64,000 bases of DNA from Erysipelotrichaceae bacterium (GTDB lineage Bacteria; Bacillota_I; Bacilli_A; Erysipelotrichales; Erysipelotrichaceae). The stretch covers positions 124,001 to 188,000 of the forward strand of contig JAIKXJ010000063.1 of NCBI GenBank assembly GCA_024684175.1. Direction: 5' to 3'. Both the position numbers and the translations under genes were made by a program. This document shows positions 52,970 through 62,272 of this stretch, one piece after another. Positions within the stretch are counted from its first letter, which is position 1. Each line of letters begins with the position of its first letter. The notes below the pieces were generated by a model that was not told where the DNA came from, ran no database searches, and saw only the letters and a program-made list of their open reading frames with translations.

Positions 52970-54230
52970 AATAATCCTCCATCAGCTGATCGAGACGCTC
53001 GACCAGTTCTTCTCTTTTTACGGTCTCCTGCGCTTTGGTCAATGTATCTTTCAAAGTGATCACGTTCTCTTTAACTTCATCTTCACCGATGATCAGCACG
53101 AACCTCGCGTTCTTTCTTTCGGAAGAACGGAACTGTGCCTTCAGAGAACGGCGGTAATAATCCATCTCCGTCGAGAACGAATTGGACCGAAGCTCTTCCG
53201 CCACCGCGAAGGCATAGTCGGGATCCGCATTGAGGTTGATGACATAGCAGTCCAGCGACTTCTTGAGATCGAAGATCTCTTCCGCTTCGCACAAGATCAT
53301 CAGACGCTCGACACCGATCGCAAAACCGATACCGCTCATCTGCGGACCGCCCATCTCTTTGACCAGATCGTCATATCTGCCGCCGCCGAAGATCGTAGCC
53401 TGTGAGCCCGAAGCCTCATTGGTGGAAACGACTTCAAAAACGGTATCCGTATAATAATCCAGGCCTCTGACCAGACGGTCATCGATCTCGTATGGCACGC
53501 CGAGGACATCCAGATAATGTCTGACGTCTTCAAAGTACTTTGCGGAAGCATCAGTAAGACGCATCTTCGGTGCATTCTTAACGATATCCGAATCTCTGTC
53601 GATCTTGCAGTCCAGGATCCTCAGAGGATTCTTCTCCAGACGGTTCTGGCAGTCATAGCAGAGTTCTTCCTTGTGCGGTGCAAAGTGATCGATCAGATCT
53701 TTCTTATAGCCCAATCGCGATTCGCTGTCGCCCAAGGTGTTGATGAGTACTTTTACCGATTCCAGGCCTAAAGTCTTGATGAAGAAATAACCTAAGGCGA
53801 TGACTTCAGCATCGATCAGCGGATCTTTTTCGCCCAGACATTCCACGCCCATCTGGGTGAATTGTCTCTGTCTGCCCTTCTGCGGACGTTCGTGACGGAA
53901 CATCTCCTCGATATAGCCGAGCTTGACCGGAAATTCACTTGAGGCATACATCTTGTTTTCGACGAAACTGCGGATGACACCGGCCGTCCCTTCCGGACGC
54001 AGCGTCAGAGAATCCTTGCCGTTCGGCGAAAAAGTATACATCTCTTTGGTGACCATATCGGAAGTGTCATTCTCCTTCTGGAACACCCCGGTGTATTCAA
54101 AGACCGGCGTCTTGATCTCCGAATAGCCATAGAGATTGAGGAACTGACGGAACAAATCCGCCAGCATGTTGAAACGGACCATCTGATCCGGCAGCAGATC
54201 GTAAGTCCCTTTGACTGTCTGATACGGCAT
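52962..54230 (-). CDS. hisS: histidine--tRNA ligase
   Basis: The 422-residue class II synthetase has LRPEGTAGVIRSF, FRHERPQKGRQRQFTQMGVE (motif 2), the histidine-specific RGLDYYTDTVFEV, GIGFAIGVERLMIL (motif 3), and a C-terminal anticodon-binding domain. AAGGAGG lies before the ATG. It sits behind a T-box and overlaps aspS by 8 bp, the common hisS-aspS pair. Confidence 0.98.
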   Translation of the reverse strand: MPYQTVKGTYDLLPDQMVRFNMLADLFRQFLNLYGYSEIKTPVFEYTGVFQKENDTSDMVTKEMYTFSPNGKDSLTLRPEGTAGVIRSFVENKMYASSEFPVKLGYIEEMFRHERPQKGRQRQFTQMGVECLGEKDPLIDAEVIALGYFFIKTLGLESVKVLINTLGDSESRLGYKKDLIDHFAPHKEELCYDCQNRLEKNPLRILDCKIDRDSDIVKNAPKMRLTDASAKYFEDVRHYLDVLGVPYEIDDRLVRGLDYYTDTVFEVVSTNEASGSQATIFGGGRYDDLVKEMGGPQMSGIGFAIGVERLMILCEAEEIFDLKKSLDCYVINLNADPDYAFAVAEELRSNSFSTEMDYYRRSLKAQFRSSERKNARFVLIIGEDEVKENVITLKDTLTKAQETVKREELVERLDQLMEDYYE

Positions 54231-54245
54231 AATCCCTCCTTCTAA

Positions 54246-54444
54246 AATAAAAACGTCCTGTCTAAGGACGTATTAACGCGGTGCCACCTTAGTTCATATC
54301 AAAGATATGCCCTTTGTGCTGTAACGCTGCTTCAGCGGCCTGTTTTGCAGGCATCAAGGAAGTGTCCCTCACAGTCCCGGATGAAGCCTTGCACCAAACG
54401 CCACTCGCTGAGAAACGGAACTGTAAATAATTTTCCTTATTGAC
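54246..54444 (-). promoter_or_regulatory. T-box leader of hisS-aspS
   Basis: The T-box sequence AAGGTGGCACCGCG is at 54277-54290. The terminator hairpin ACGTCCT-TAGAC-AGGACGT and T-run follow at 54246-54271. In the stem I specifier region the sequence reads GGGACACTTCC, with GACAC at 54362-54366, containing both GAC (Asp) and CAC (His) codons overlapped by one base. The pheS specifier is followed by A; only GAC has that here. The leader starts near 54444. Confidence 0.92.
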
Positions 54445-54450
54445 AAAGAA

Positions 54451-54479
54451 ATTCTAGCATTATTTGATGGCTCTTTCAA
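54451..54479 (-). promoter_or_regulatory. hisS-aspS promoter embedded in the end of rel
   Basis: TTGAAA (54474-54479) and TAGAAT (54451-54456) have a 17-bp spacer. The -35 lies in the last codons of rel. Confidence 0.7.
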
Positions 54480-56631
54480 CCGAAATAACACTTTCCACCT
54501 TGCGCAGATTTGCCATGATGGTCTCAAGATGATCCAGGTCATTGACCATGAACGACATGGACGTCGTCGCCGAAAGATCCTCCGCATTGGCTTGCGAATT
54601 GACTGCGGTCAGATTGGCCTTATATTGGGCAACGACCGTGACCAGGTCGGTCAGAAGATAGGAACGGTCCTTGGAGAAGATCTTGATGGATGCTTCATAT
54701 TTGATGTCCGGTCTCTGCGGATCCCATTCCACATCGATCAGACGCCGTTCATTGGCGATGTTCGGACAGTCGGCCCGATGGACCTTGATGCCCTGCCCTT
54801 TGGAGACGAAACCGACGATCTTGTCCCCGTAGACCGGTGAGCAGCACGGGGAGATATTGATCTTCATCGACGTCACGCCCTTGACCATGATACCGGTCTT
54901 GGAAACGAAATGATTCTTTTCGGAATTCTTCTTGGTGATCTTTTCCAGATACGAAAGATCGAGTTCCTTCTTGCCCAGCTTGGTCAGTTTTTCGATGACC
55001 GCGATCGGGCTCATCGACTTACATCCGATGGCGTAGAGAAGATCGTTGGCATTCGACTGCTGGAAGGTGCCGGCGACCTTGTCGAGCTTCTTGGTATCGA
55101 AAAACTCCTCGATATCGAGATCATGTTTCTTGAGCTCATCCTTCAGCATCGTCTCGCCTAAACGGATGAACTCTTCCTTATCTTCCATCTCCTTCTTCAG
55201 GAAAAACGCCTTGATCTTGTTTCTGGCGTGATTGGTCTTGACGATCTTGAGCCAGTCTTCCGAAGGAGAAGAGTTCTTGTTTGTACGAAGTTCCACGACA
55301 TCGCCGGTCTTTAACGGCGTGTTCAAAGGGACCAGAACGCCGTTGACCAAAGCACCGACGGTCTGATTGCCGACTTCCGTATGGATACGGTAGGCAAAAT
55401 CGATCGGCGTTGCGCCGGCTGCCAGGTCGATGATACGGCCTCGCGGCGTCATACAGTAGATATTGGCGTTGAAGACATCGTGCGTGATGTCGTTCATATA
55501 ATCTTTGGCATCGGCATCCGTATTCTCTTCAAACGCCTTGAGCCAATTGAGTTCTTCGATCAGTTTCTTCTGCGAACGGGTCTTGCCTTCCTTATAGGAC
55601 CAATGGGCGGCGATGCCTCGTTCGGCGATCTCATCCATCTCTTCGGTACGGATCTGCACCTCATAGATACGGCCATCCGGACCGACGATCGTCGTATGCA
55701 GGGACTGGTAGAGATTCATCTTCGGCATGGCGATGTAGTCTTTCAGACGTCCGGGGATCGGACGGTAGACGGCATGGATATAGCCTAAGATCTCATAGCA
55801 GTTGGTCTCCGTCTTGGTGACGATGCGGATCGCAAGCAGATCGAGGATCTCATCGAAACGCTTGTTTTTGGTGACCATCTTCTTGTTGATCGAATACAGA
55901 TGCTTGGAACGTCCGAAAATGCGGAACGGGATGTTGTGCATCTCCAAAACGATCGAAATATCTTCGATCATCAATTCGATCTGCTGGTCGCGTTCCGACT
56001 TCTTGGATTCCACGAGCCTGGCGATCTCATGGTACTTTTCATTGTCGAGATAATAGAACGACAGGTCTTCCAGTTCGTTCTTGATCTCCGCGATACCCAA
56101 ACGGTGAGCGATCGGCGCATAGACATCCAGTGTTTCTCTGGCGATGCGCTTCTGCTTCTCGGGAGCCAGATACTGCAGCGTGCGCATGTTGTGAAGACGG
56201 TCCACCAGTTTCACCAGGATGACGCGCACGTCTTTTGCCATGGCGATCAGGATCTTACGGTGATTGACCGCCTGATATTCTTTCTCATCAGTGAATTTCA
56301 AATTGGAGATCTTGGTGACGGCTTCGACCATCTCATAGATCTCTTCGCCGAACTCTGCGACAAATTCTTCTTTCGTGACGCCGCAATCTTCGATCACATC
56401 GTGCAATAAACCCGCACAGATCGTATAAGGATCGCTCTTGAGCTTGGCAAGCTCATAAGCGACATTGAGACAATGAACAAAATACGGCTCTCCGGAAGAG
56501 CGTTTCTGATCCTTATGCTTCTCAAAGGCATAATCATAGGCCTTGTCGATCAGAGCCAACAACTCAGGATTGGTGATATACGAATCGATCTGGTCATAGA
56601 GCTCTTTTTTTGTGCTAATCAGGTCTTTCAT
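54460..56631 (-). CDS. relA: bifunctional (p)ppGpp synthetase/hydrolase Rel
   Basis: The 723-residue long RelA/SpoT homolog has an HD hydrolase domain with the intact HDVIED (near residues 76-81), the synthetase domain (about 240-350, with GRLKDYIAMPKMNLYQSLHTT), TGS (about 395-455, MTPRGRIIDLAAGATPIDFA), and a C-terminal ACT domain. Both activities appear intact. It makes the alarmone when uncharged tRNA enters the ribosome. GAGGGAC precedes the ATG. The apt terminator lies between it and apt, so it may have its own promoter. The recJ-apt-rel order matches Bacillus. Confidence 0.98.
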   Translation of the reverse strand: MKDLISTKKELYDQIDSYITNPELLALIDKAYDYAFEKHKDQKRSSGEPYFVHCLNVAYELAKLKSDPYTICAGLLHDVIEDCGVTKEEFVAEFGEEIYEMVEAVTKISNLKFTDEKEYQAVNHRKILIAMAKDVRVILVKLVDRLHNMRTLQYLAPEKQKRIARETLDVYAPIAHRLGIAEIKNELEDLSFYYLDNEKYHEIARLVESKKSERDQQIELMIEDISIVLEMHNIPFRIFGRSKHLYSINKKMVTKNKRFDEILDLLAIRIVTKTETNCYEILGYIHAVYRPIPGRLKDYIAMPKMNLYQSLHTTIVGPDGRIYEVQIRTEEMDEIAERGIAAHWSYKEGKTRSQKKLIEELNWLKAFEENTDADAKDYMNDITHDVFNANIYCMTPRGRIIDLAAGATPIDFAYRIHTEVGNQTVGALVNGVLVPLNTPLKTGDVVELRTNKNSSPSEDWLKIVKTNHARNKIKAFFLKKEMEDKEEFIRLGETMLKDELKKHDLDIEEFFDTKKLDKVAGTFQQSNANDLLYAIGCKSMSPIAVIEKLTKLGKKELDLSYLEKITKKNSEKNHFVSKTGIMVKGVTSMKINISPCCSPVYGDKIVGFVSKGQGIKVHRADCPNIANERRLIDVEWDPQRPDIKYEASIKIFSKDRSYLLTDLVTVVAQYKANLTAVNSQANAEDLSATTSMSFMVNDLDHLETIMANLRKVESVISVERAIK

Positions 56632-56653
56632 TCAGCGTCCCTCATCTAAAAAC

Positions 56654-56668
56654 CGAAGCAAAGCTTCG
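56654..56668 (-). terminator. terminator after apt
   Basis: The short hairpin CGAAGC-TTT-GCTTCG is followed by GTTTTTAG on the minus strand. Confidence 0.75.
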
Positions 56669-56673
56669 ATCTT

Positions 56674-57186
56674 TTAATATTTCATCAGAGTGAAGACATC
56701 GTAACCGGTGAGCTTTTCTCTGCCGCCCAGTCCTTCCAATTCGATCAGGAAAGCGCAGCCGACGACTTCACCGCCCAGCTGTTCGACCATCTTGGCCGTA
56801 GCCTCCACGGTACCGCCGGTCGCCAGCAGGTCATCGATGATCAAAACTTTCTGACCCGGTCTGATCGCATCCGCATGGATGTGCAGTTCGTTGGAACCGT
56901 ATTCCAGATCATATTTATAGGAAATCGTCTTTCTCGGGAGCTTGCCCGGTTTCCTGACCGGAACGAAACCGATCTTCAGTTCATGTGCTACAGGACATCC
57001 GAAAATGAAACCTCTGGATTCCGGACCGGCAATGACTTGCGCACCGATCTTCTTTGCGTAATCGATCAGCTTCTCACATGCTTCATGGAAAGCTTCGCCG
57101 TCAGCCATCAAAGGAGTGATATCGCGGAACAAGACACCTTCCTGCGGAAAATCAGGGATCGACGCAACATAATCTTTCAAATTCAT
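56674..57186 (-). CDS. apt: adenine phosphoribosyltransferase
   Basis: The 170-residue enzyme salvages adenine with PRPP to AMP. It has [15 protein letters not shown] at the start, [17 protein letters not shown], and the PRPP loop [16 protein letters not shown] (about 116-131). GGAGA precedes the ATG. A promoter embedded in the recJ end can drive it in addition to read-through. Confidence 0.98.
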   Translation of the reverse strand: MNLKDYVASIPDFPQEGVLFRDITPLMADGEAFHEACEKLIDYAKKIGAQVIAGPESRGFIFGCPVAHELKIGFVPVRKPGKLPRKTISYKYDLEYGSNELHIHADAIRPGQKVLIIDDLLATGGTVEATAKMVEQLGGEVVGCAFLIELEGLGGREKLTGYDVFTLMKY

Positions 57187-57212
57187 AAGTTAGTCTCCTT
57201 AAACACAAATCA

Positions 57213-57241
57213 ATTATAGTAAAACTAGACCAAATCTTCAA
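57213..57241 (-). promoter_or_regulatory. apt promoter embedded in the end of recJ
   Basis: TTGAAG (57236-57241) and TATAAT (57213-57218) with a 17-bp spacer. The -35 and most of the spacer are recJ's last codons. Confidence 0.75.
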
Positions 57242-58739
57242 TTATGAAGGACACTCTGCCGATCCGATATGTATCCTTTTTGATGCTTCCGATCACCTTG
57301 GAAAACGGTCGGTCCTTTAATGCCGTATGAAAACAGATCGCCTCAAGTTTCTCGTTGACCGTATATTTGGGATACATGCCCTGGATCATATATTTTTTTG
57401 CATAAGTGAAATCATCGATGCAGAACAGAGGTTCCTCAAAACCCTGGCCGAAGGGTCTGAGACCATCCATCTCTTCGATCAGAGCCGTATCATAGTCTTC
57501 GGCAGGATAAACGATGACGTCTTTGAACACTTCTTCGGATACGATCTTCTTGTCTTCCATGTCCTTAAGAAAAGTTTCATACTTGTCTTTTTCGATCGAC
57601 AGACCGATTGCCTGCGCATGTCCGCCGAAGGCGGAAAACAGAGGACTCTCGTCTTTCAGCAGACCGTAAAGATCGAAACCTTTCGGTGCCCTTCCCGATC
57701 CCTTCAGCAAGCCGTCGCTCTCACTCAAAATGATCACCGGTCTGCCCAGATCATTCATCAGCCGGTTGGCGATCAGTCCGCAAAGTCCTTCTTTGAAAGC
57801 TTCGGAAGAGACGATGATGATCTGCTTGGAAGGATCGCACAGGCGTTCCGCAAGAGACGCCATCTCCCTGGTCAGCTGTTTGCGGGTCGTATTGATCTGT
57901 TCTATCTTCGAAAGATAGGCAGCGGCTTCCGCGCGGTCGGAAAGCAGATATTTCACGACATAATTGACATTCAGGGCATCGTCCATCCTGGAAACGGCAT
58001 TGATCTTCGGGATCACGTCGTAAGACAAAGTTTCATAATCGATCTTCTTGTTTTTGGTCAGATAAGAGACCGTCGGAAACGGTCTTTCATTAAGTAATGC
58101 GAGAGTCTTCTTCAGCAGATAACGGTTATATCCCAAAACGCTCACCATGTCCGCCAGGGTCGCCAGACCGCCATAGACCAAAGAAAGCTCGTCCGTACGG
58201 AACGACTGGCTCAAAAGACAGCACAGTCCCGAAGCACACATATCCGCATACTGTTCATCAAAAAGAGCCGGATGCAGGTAGGCGTCACATTCCGGTTCCT
58301 TGCTGTATTCGTGGTGATCGATGACCAGCGTGATCAGACCGAGCGACTTGGCGTAGGAAAGCGCCTCGTTGGCAACGATGCCGTTGTCGACGCAAAGCAG
58401 GACATCGAAATGATGTTCATATGCCGTATCGACGATCTTCTTGTTGAGACCGTAACCTTCCTTGCTACGGGAAGGGATATAGTAATTGGAAGCGATCTGC
58501 AGATCCTTGAACAGCTTCGAAATGATGGCTGTCGCACAGATCCCGTCGCAGTCATAATCGCCAACAATAAAAAATCTCTTATCCTTATAGGATAAAAGAA
58601 TCTTTTTGAATTTATTCAATATAGGGATGTCTTCATCGAGAGGAAAAGCGGAAACATCCAGATCGCTCACCGATACCTGATTGATCCGACAGATCGTTTC
58701 GCTCAAAGAGGAAACGTCCTCATGAAAACGGTAGTTCAT
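57225..58739 (-). CDS. recJ: single-stranded-DNA exonuclease RecJ, short form
   Basis: At 504 residues this is shorter than Bacillus RecJ (about 780). The DHH domain has FIVGDYDCDGICATAI (about 56-71), DNGIVANEA and VIDHHEYSKE. The DHHA1 part has GRAPKGFDL and GGHAQAIGLS. The 5'-3' exonuclease acts with RecQ- and RecF-type repair. It starts inside the mraY stop (ATGA overlap), so it is translationally coupled to a lipid I enzyme, which is unusual. apt and rel follow as in Bacillus. Confidence 0.95.
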   Translation of the reverse strand: MNYRFHEDVSSLSETICRINQVSVSDLDVSAFPLDEDIPILNKFKKILLSYKDKRFFIVGDYDCDGICATAIISKLFKDLQIASNYYIPSRSKEGYGLNKKIVDTAYEHHFDVLLCVDNGIVANEALSYAKSLGLITLVIDHHEYSKEPECDAYLHPALFDEQYADMCASGLCCLLSQSFRTDELSLVYGGLATLADMVSVLGYNRYLLKKTLALLNERPFPTVSYLTKNKKIDYETLSYDVIPKINAVSRMDDALNVNYVVKYLLSDRAEAAAYLSKIEQINTTRKQLTREMASLAERLCDPSKQIIIVSSEAFKEGLCGLIANRLMNDLGRPVIILSESDGLLKGSGRAPKGFDLYGLLKDESPLFSAFGGHAQAIGLSIEKDKYETFLKDMEDKKIVSEEVFKDVIVYPAEDYDTALIEEMDGLRPFGQGFEEPLFCIDDFTYAKKYMIQGMYPKYTVNEKLEAICFHTALKDRPFSKVIGSIKKDTYRIGRVSFIIEDLV

Positions 58740-59713
58740 AGCGTATGCAAGGCAATGAACAGGCCGATCAGGGAAAGAAGGATCTGCAAAGCATAGAAAG
58801 AAAGGACGATCTTGTTTTCTTTGTGTCCTTTGATGACGAACGCATAATGGATCGGCGTATAAGAGAAGACCCGCTTATGGAAAAGCCTCACGGACAATTG
58901 CTGAAGGACGACACAGAACATCTCGATGACAAAGACACCGCCGATGAAAAACAATGCGACGGTCTTGTCCAAAACGATGCCCAGACAGGCAAATAAAGCT
59001 CCCAAGGCTAGCGAACCGCTGTCGCCCATGAAGATCTTCGCCGGATGGAAATTGAAGCGCAGATAGCCGATCAGACCGCCTAAAACGCAGACCAGGAAGA
59101 TCCCGATGTAGGTATATCCCGCTTTAAAGCTCAGATAGACGAACGGCAGCAAGGCAAAGAAGGAAACACCGGCACAAAGGCCGTCCATGCCGTCAGTGAA
59201 GTTCACCGCGTTGGCTTCCGCCATATATAAAAGGATCATGAATACCGCAAAGACGATCCAATGGATACGGATACCGGCATTGACGAACGGGATCGTGACC
59301 TGCATCGGAATGATATCGCGGTAGATGAAGAATAAAAGCGATGTGTAAACGAATTCCATGATCAGCCGGGTCTTCGGTGAAAGTCCCTCATTGGAATGGG
59401 AACGGATGACCAGTGCATCATCGATGAAACCGACCGAACAGAAAAGGATGTAGGACAGGATGACGAACTGTGTCCTGGCATCAAGCAGTCCCTTGAAACA
59501 TAAGACCGCAAAGACGATGATCGGCACCACCACGAACAACAAACCGCCCATGATCGGTGTCTTGCCCTTCTCTTTGAATTCTTTCAATGCATATTCGGAT
59601 GTGACCTGATTGATGTTCCGGTTTTTCAGGAACGCGATGAATCTCGGCATTGCCAGAAACATCAGGAATACGGAACAGATCAGACCGCATAAAGACGATA
59701 ACAGTGTATTCAT
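58736..59713 (-). CDS. mraY: phospho-N-acetylmuramoyl-pentapeptide-transferase
   Basis: This 325-residue polytopic membrane enzyme moves phospho-MurNAc-pentapeptide to undecaprenyl phosphate, giving lipid I. It has about ten hydrophobic segments, GKTPIMGGLLF, the catalytic NFTDGMDGLCAG and FMGDSGSLALGA. The C-terminal three-histidine motif (usually HHH) reads His289-Tyr-Ala, a change discussed in the findings. It lies 9 bp after the transpeptidase gene. murD, murG and ftsW, which usually follow, are absent; recJ overlaps its stop. Confidence 0.95.
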   Translation of the reverse strand: MNTLLSSLCGLICSVFLMFLAMPRFIAFLKNRNINQVTSEYALKEFKEKGKTPIMGGLLFVVVPIIVFAVLCFKGLLDARTQFVILSYILFCSVGFIDDALVIRSHSNEGLSPKTRLIMEFVYTSLLFFIYRDIIPMQVTIPFVNAGIRIHWIVFAVFMILLYMAEANAVNFTDGMDGLCAGVSFFALLPFVYLSFKAGYTYIGIFLVCVLGGLIGYLRFNFHPAKIFMGDSGSLALGALFACLGIVLDKTVALFFIGGVFVIEMFCVVLQQLSVRLFHKRVFSYTPIHYAFVIKGHKENKIVLSFYALQILLSLIGLFIALHTL

Positions 59714-59722
59714 ACCTGACTA

Positions 59723-61966
59723 TTATACACCATTCCCCTCATTTGGCTCAGAAAGTTCGGGTTTTTCACCGTCGGAGCCTTCTTTCGCTTCTTGCGGATA
59801 ATTGATCTCCCGGAAACGGACGATGATCTCTTTGTTTTGATCGGCGATGCTGCCGGGCGGGACCGACTGTTCGTAAGCGACGCCGAAACCTTCCATCTTC
59901 ATCGGAATATGGGAAAGGTTCCAGAAATCGATGACATCTTTTCTGGTCCAGCCGCTGAAATCCGGTACCGTCATGCTGCTGCCGTCGGTCAGTAAGAAGA
60001 CCTTCTGATAAGTGTAGACGTCCTCCCCTTCTTTCGGCAGCTGGCCGATCACTTTGGGACCGTCGAAGATCTCGACCGTCTCAAGATCGAAGCCATCCAA
60101 AAACTGCTTCGCTTCGGAAGTATTCATGCTTAAAAGATTCGGCATCTCATGACGTTCGATGTATTTGACATCCGGATCGTTTTCATCTTCGTTGATGATC
60201 AGATTCTCCAGAAGAGCGATACGGTCGATCAGATCCGGGATCGGTTTGATCTCATAGTTGAAATAAACGGTCTCCGGCGAGACATAGGCAAAATAGACCA
60301 TGTACTGCGGGTCCTCATACGGGAATCCCAGCATACAGGAAATGATGTTCTGATCTTCCGCATAGCCGCCGTCCAGCGGGATCTCGGAAGTTCCGGTCTT
60401 GCCCATCACTTCCACCGTCTTTGCGGCATAGTGACGGCAGGTACCGTCCGGCTCTGCCACGACGCGGCGCAGAAGATCCTGCATCTGCTTGGCCGTCGAC
60501 TTGGAGATCGGATTGGAAACGACTTTCCGGCTGCCCTGGTAGACGACCGTATTGGTATTGGGATCCACGATCTTTTCGATCAGGTAAGGCTTGATCATCT
60601 CTCCATTGCCGAAGATCGCCGTATATGTCTGTAACAGCTGCAGCATCGTCGTCGAAGAACCCTGACCGTAAGTCGCAGTGATATCATCGACCGGAGAAAG
60701 ACCGTAGTTGGTATAGCCCGGCACCTCATCGATACCGTCGGTATTCACGTTTTGATAAAGATGATATCGTTCAAGATATTCCTTATATCTATCGACGCCG
60801 ACGTATTGGGAGAGAAGAGTCGCCGTTGCAACGTTGCTCGAATAGATGAGGCCGTAATCCAAAGGGATGAAGCCCCAGTCGAGTCTCGATACGTTGTAGA
60901 TGCATCCGAGCTGATCGCCCGCATAGGTCCTGCCGCTGCTTGCCGTATAACAGTAAGGAGAGGAATCAAAACCCGTTTCGCCGTCATAGACCCCTAAGTC
61001 CATAGCCGCCGAATAGATGACCGACTTCATGACGGAACCCGGTTCATAGGCCAATTGCGAACCATAATTGACCTGCACATCATCGGCAGATAAGGAATTC
61101 GGATCGAACGACGGCGTCTGTCCCCACGCCAGGATCTTGCCGGTCTTGACTTCGACTACGGCCGCCCAGGCTCTGGAGGCATTCTTCGCTTCCATCGTCG
61201 TGTTGAGTGCTGAATTGAGAGCTTCCTGGATCGAAAGATCGAGCGTCAGATATACATCGTAGCCGTTCACAGCGTTCAAAGTTTCCTCGAACATTCCCGG
61301 CAAGATGAAACCGTGCTTGTCTCTCTGATAGGAATGATAGCCATCCGTACCGGAAAGCTCATCATTCAGATATGACTCGATCCCCAGCTTTCCTATCAGT
61401 TTTCCGGTATTGTCGGATTGGGCAAATCCGACAAGCTGTGGAGAAAACGTCACGCCGTAAGGGTAATAGCGCTTATAGGAATTTCGGAAATCGATCCCAT
61501 GCAGACCTTCGATCGCTTCGATCTGATTCTTCTGTTCTTCGGAAAGATTACGCCCCATAGCCCCCAGTTCGATCTGATACAGACCGGAATTGGAGACTAA
61601 GATGTCGTAGATCTCGGATGCATCCATGCCTAAGATCGGTGCGAGTGCCTGTGCCGCGAAGGAAGGATTGTCGACATAGGCGACCTCGTCCGAACTTGAC
61701 AGTCTGTCCGGATCCAGATAACAGATGATATCGAAAGTCTTGACATCCTGTGCAACGATGCTTCCGCTGCTGTCGTAGATATTGCCTCTTGAGGCAAAGA
61801 TCTTTTCTTCCACGTTGGATACCGACTGAACGTAATCCGTAAGAGAAGTGTTGGAACGGATATGCAGCTTGGCGATCGTAACCAAAAAAACGTTGACGGT
61901 CACAAGGAATGCGACCCCCAACATTAAAAAATATAGAAAACGAAGTTTATTATTACTTCGTTTCAT
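59723..61966 (-). CDS. pbpB: division transpeptidase (PBP2B/FtsI type) with PASTA domains
   Basis: The 747-residue class B penicillin-binding protein has a membrane helix (about 10-30), a dimerisation domain and the transpeptidase domain. The active set is YEPGSVMK (Ser nucleophile and Lys), YSSN and GKTGTSE. Two C-terminal PASTA domains follow (about 605-730; PNLLSMNTSEAKQFL and VPDFSGWTRKDVIDF). It crosslinks septal peptidoglycan. It lies 3 bp after ftsL and 9 bp before mraY, the normal dcw order. Confidence 0.95.
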   Translation of the reverse strand: MKRSNNKLRFLYFLMLGVAFLVTVNVFLVTIAKLHIRSNTSLTDYVQSVSNVEEKIFASRGNIYDSSGSIVAQDVKTFDIICYLDPDRLSSSDEVAYVDNPSFAAQALAPILGMDASEIYDILVSNSGLYQIELGAMGRNLSEEQKNQIEAIEGLHGIDFRNSYKRYYPYGVTFSPQLVGFAQSDNTGKLIGKLGIESYLNDELSGTDGYHSYQRDKHGFILPGMFEETLNAVNGYDVYLTLDLSIQEALNSALNTTMEAKNASRAWAAVVEVKTGKILAWGQTPSFDPNSLSADDVQVNYGSQLAYEPGSVMKSVIYSAAMDLGVYDGETGFDSSPYCYTASSGRTYAGDQLGCIYNVSRLDWGFIPLDYGLIYSSNVATATLLSQYVGVDRYKEYLERYHLYQNVNTDGIDEVPGYTNYGLSPVDDITATYGQGSSTTMLQLLQTYTAIFGNGEMIKPYLIEKIVDPNTNTVVYQGSRKVVSNPISKSTAKQMQDLLRRVVAEPDGTCRHYAAKTVEVMGKTGTSEIPLDGGYAEDQNIISCMLGFPYEDPQYMVYFAYVSPETVYFNYEIKPIPDLIDRIALLENLIINEDENDPDVKYIERHEMPNLLSMNTSEAKQFLDGFDLETVEIFDGPKVIGQLPKEGEDVYTYQKVFLLTDGSSMTVPDFSGWTRKDVIDFWNLSHIPMKMEGFGVAYEQSVPPGSIADQNKEIIVRFREINYPQEAKEGSDGEKPELSEPNEGNGV

Positions 61967-61969
61967 GGA

Positions 61970-62272
61970 TTATTCTTCTCCCGATACGGAAATGATGTTA
62001 TCGGAGACCTGGTCGAGATTTGCGGCAGTTGCTGCGGCAAAGACCCTCTCCTTGTTTTCCAGATTCGAGATCTCATAGGTCAGAGACTGATTCTGACTCT
62101 TCAAAGCGGAAAGCTCTTCGTTCATTGTCTGTATCTTCATCGTGAGCTTGGTGTTCATCGTATTTACGAGCAGACTGCTTGCCAGCCATGCAACCAAAGA
62201 GAATGTGAAAAGAACGATCGCGATGCCGTTGAAACTGAGTCTTCTTCTTTTCTTCTTAACTATCTTTGCCAT
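61970..62272 (-). CDS. ftsL: cell division protein FtsL-like
   Basis: The 100-residue protein has a basic start (MAKIVKKKRRR), a membrane helix (about 15-38) and an extracellular coiled coil (about 45-80, MNEELSALKSQNQSLTYEI). Length, topology and position between rsmH and pbpB identify FtsL, which links the divisome transpeptidase to FtsB/DivIC. Sequence alone is weakly conserved. It overlaps rsmH by 17 bp. Confidence 0.88.
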   Translation of the reverse strand: MAKIVKKKRRRLSFNGIAIVLFTFSLVAWLASSLLVNTMNTKLTMKIQTMNEELSALKSQNQSLTYEISNLENKERVFAAATAANLDQVSDNIISVSGEE

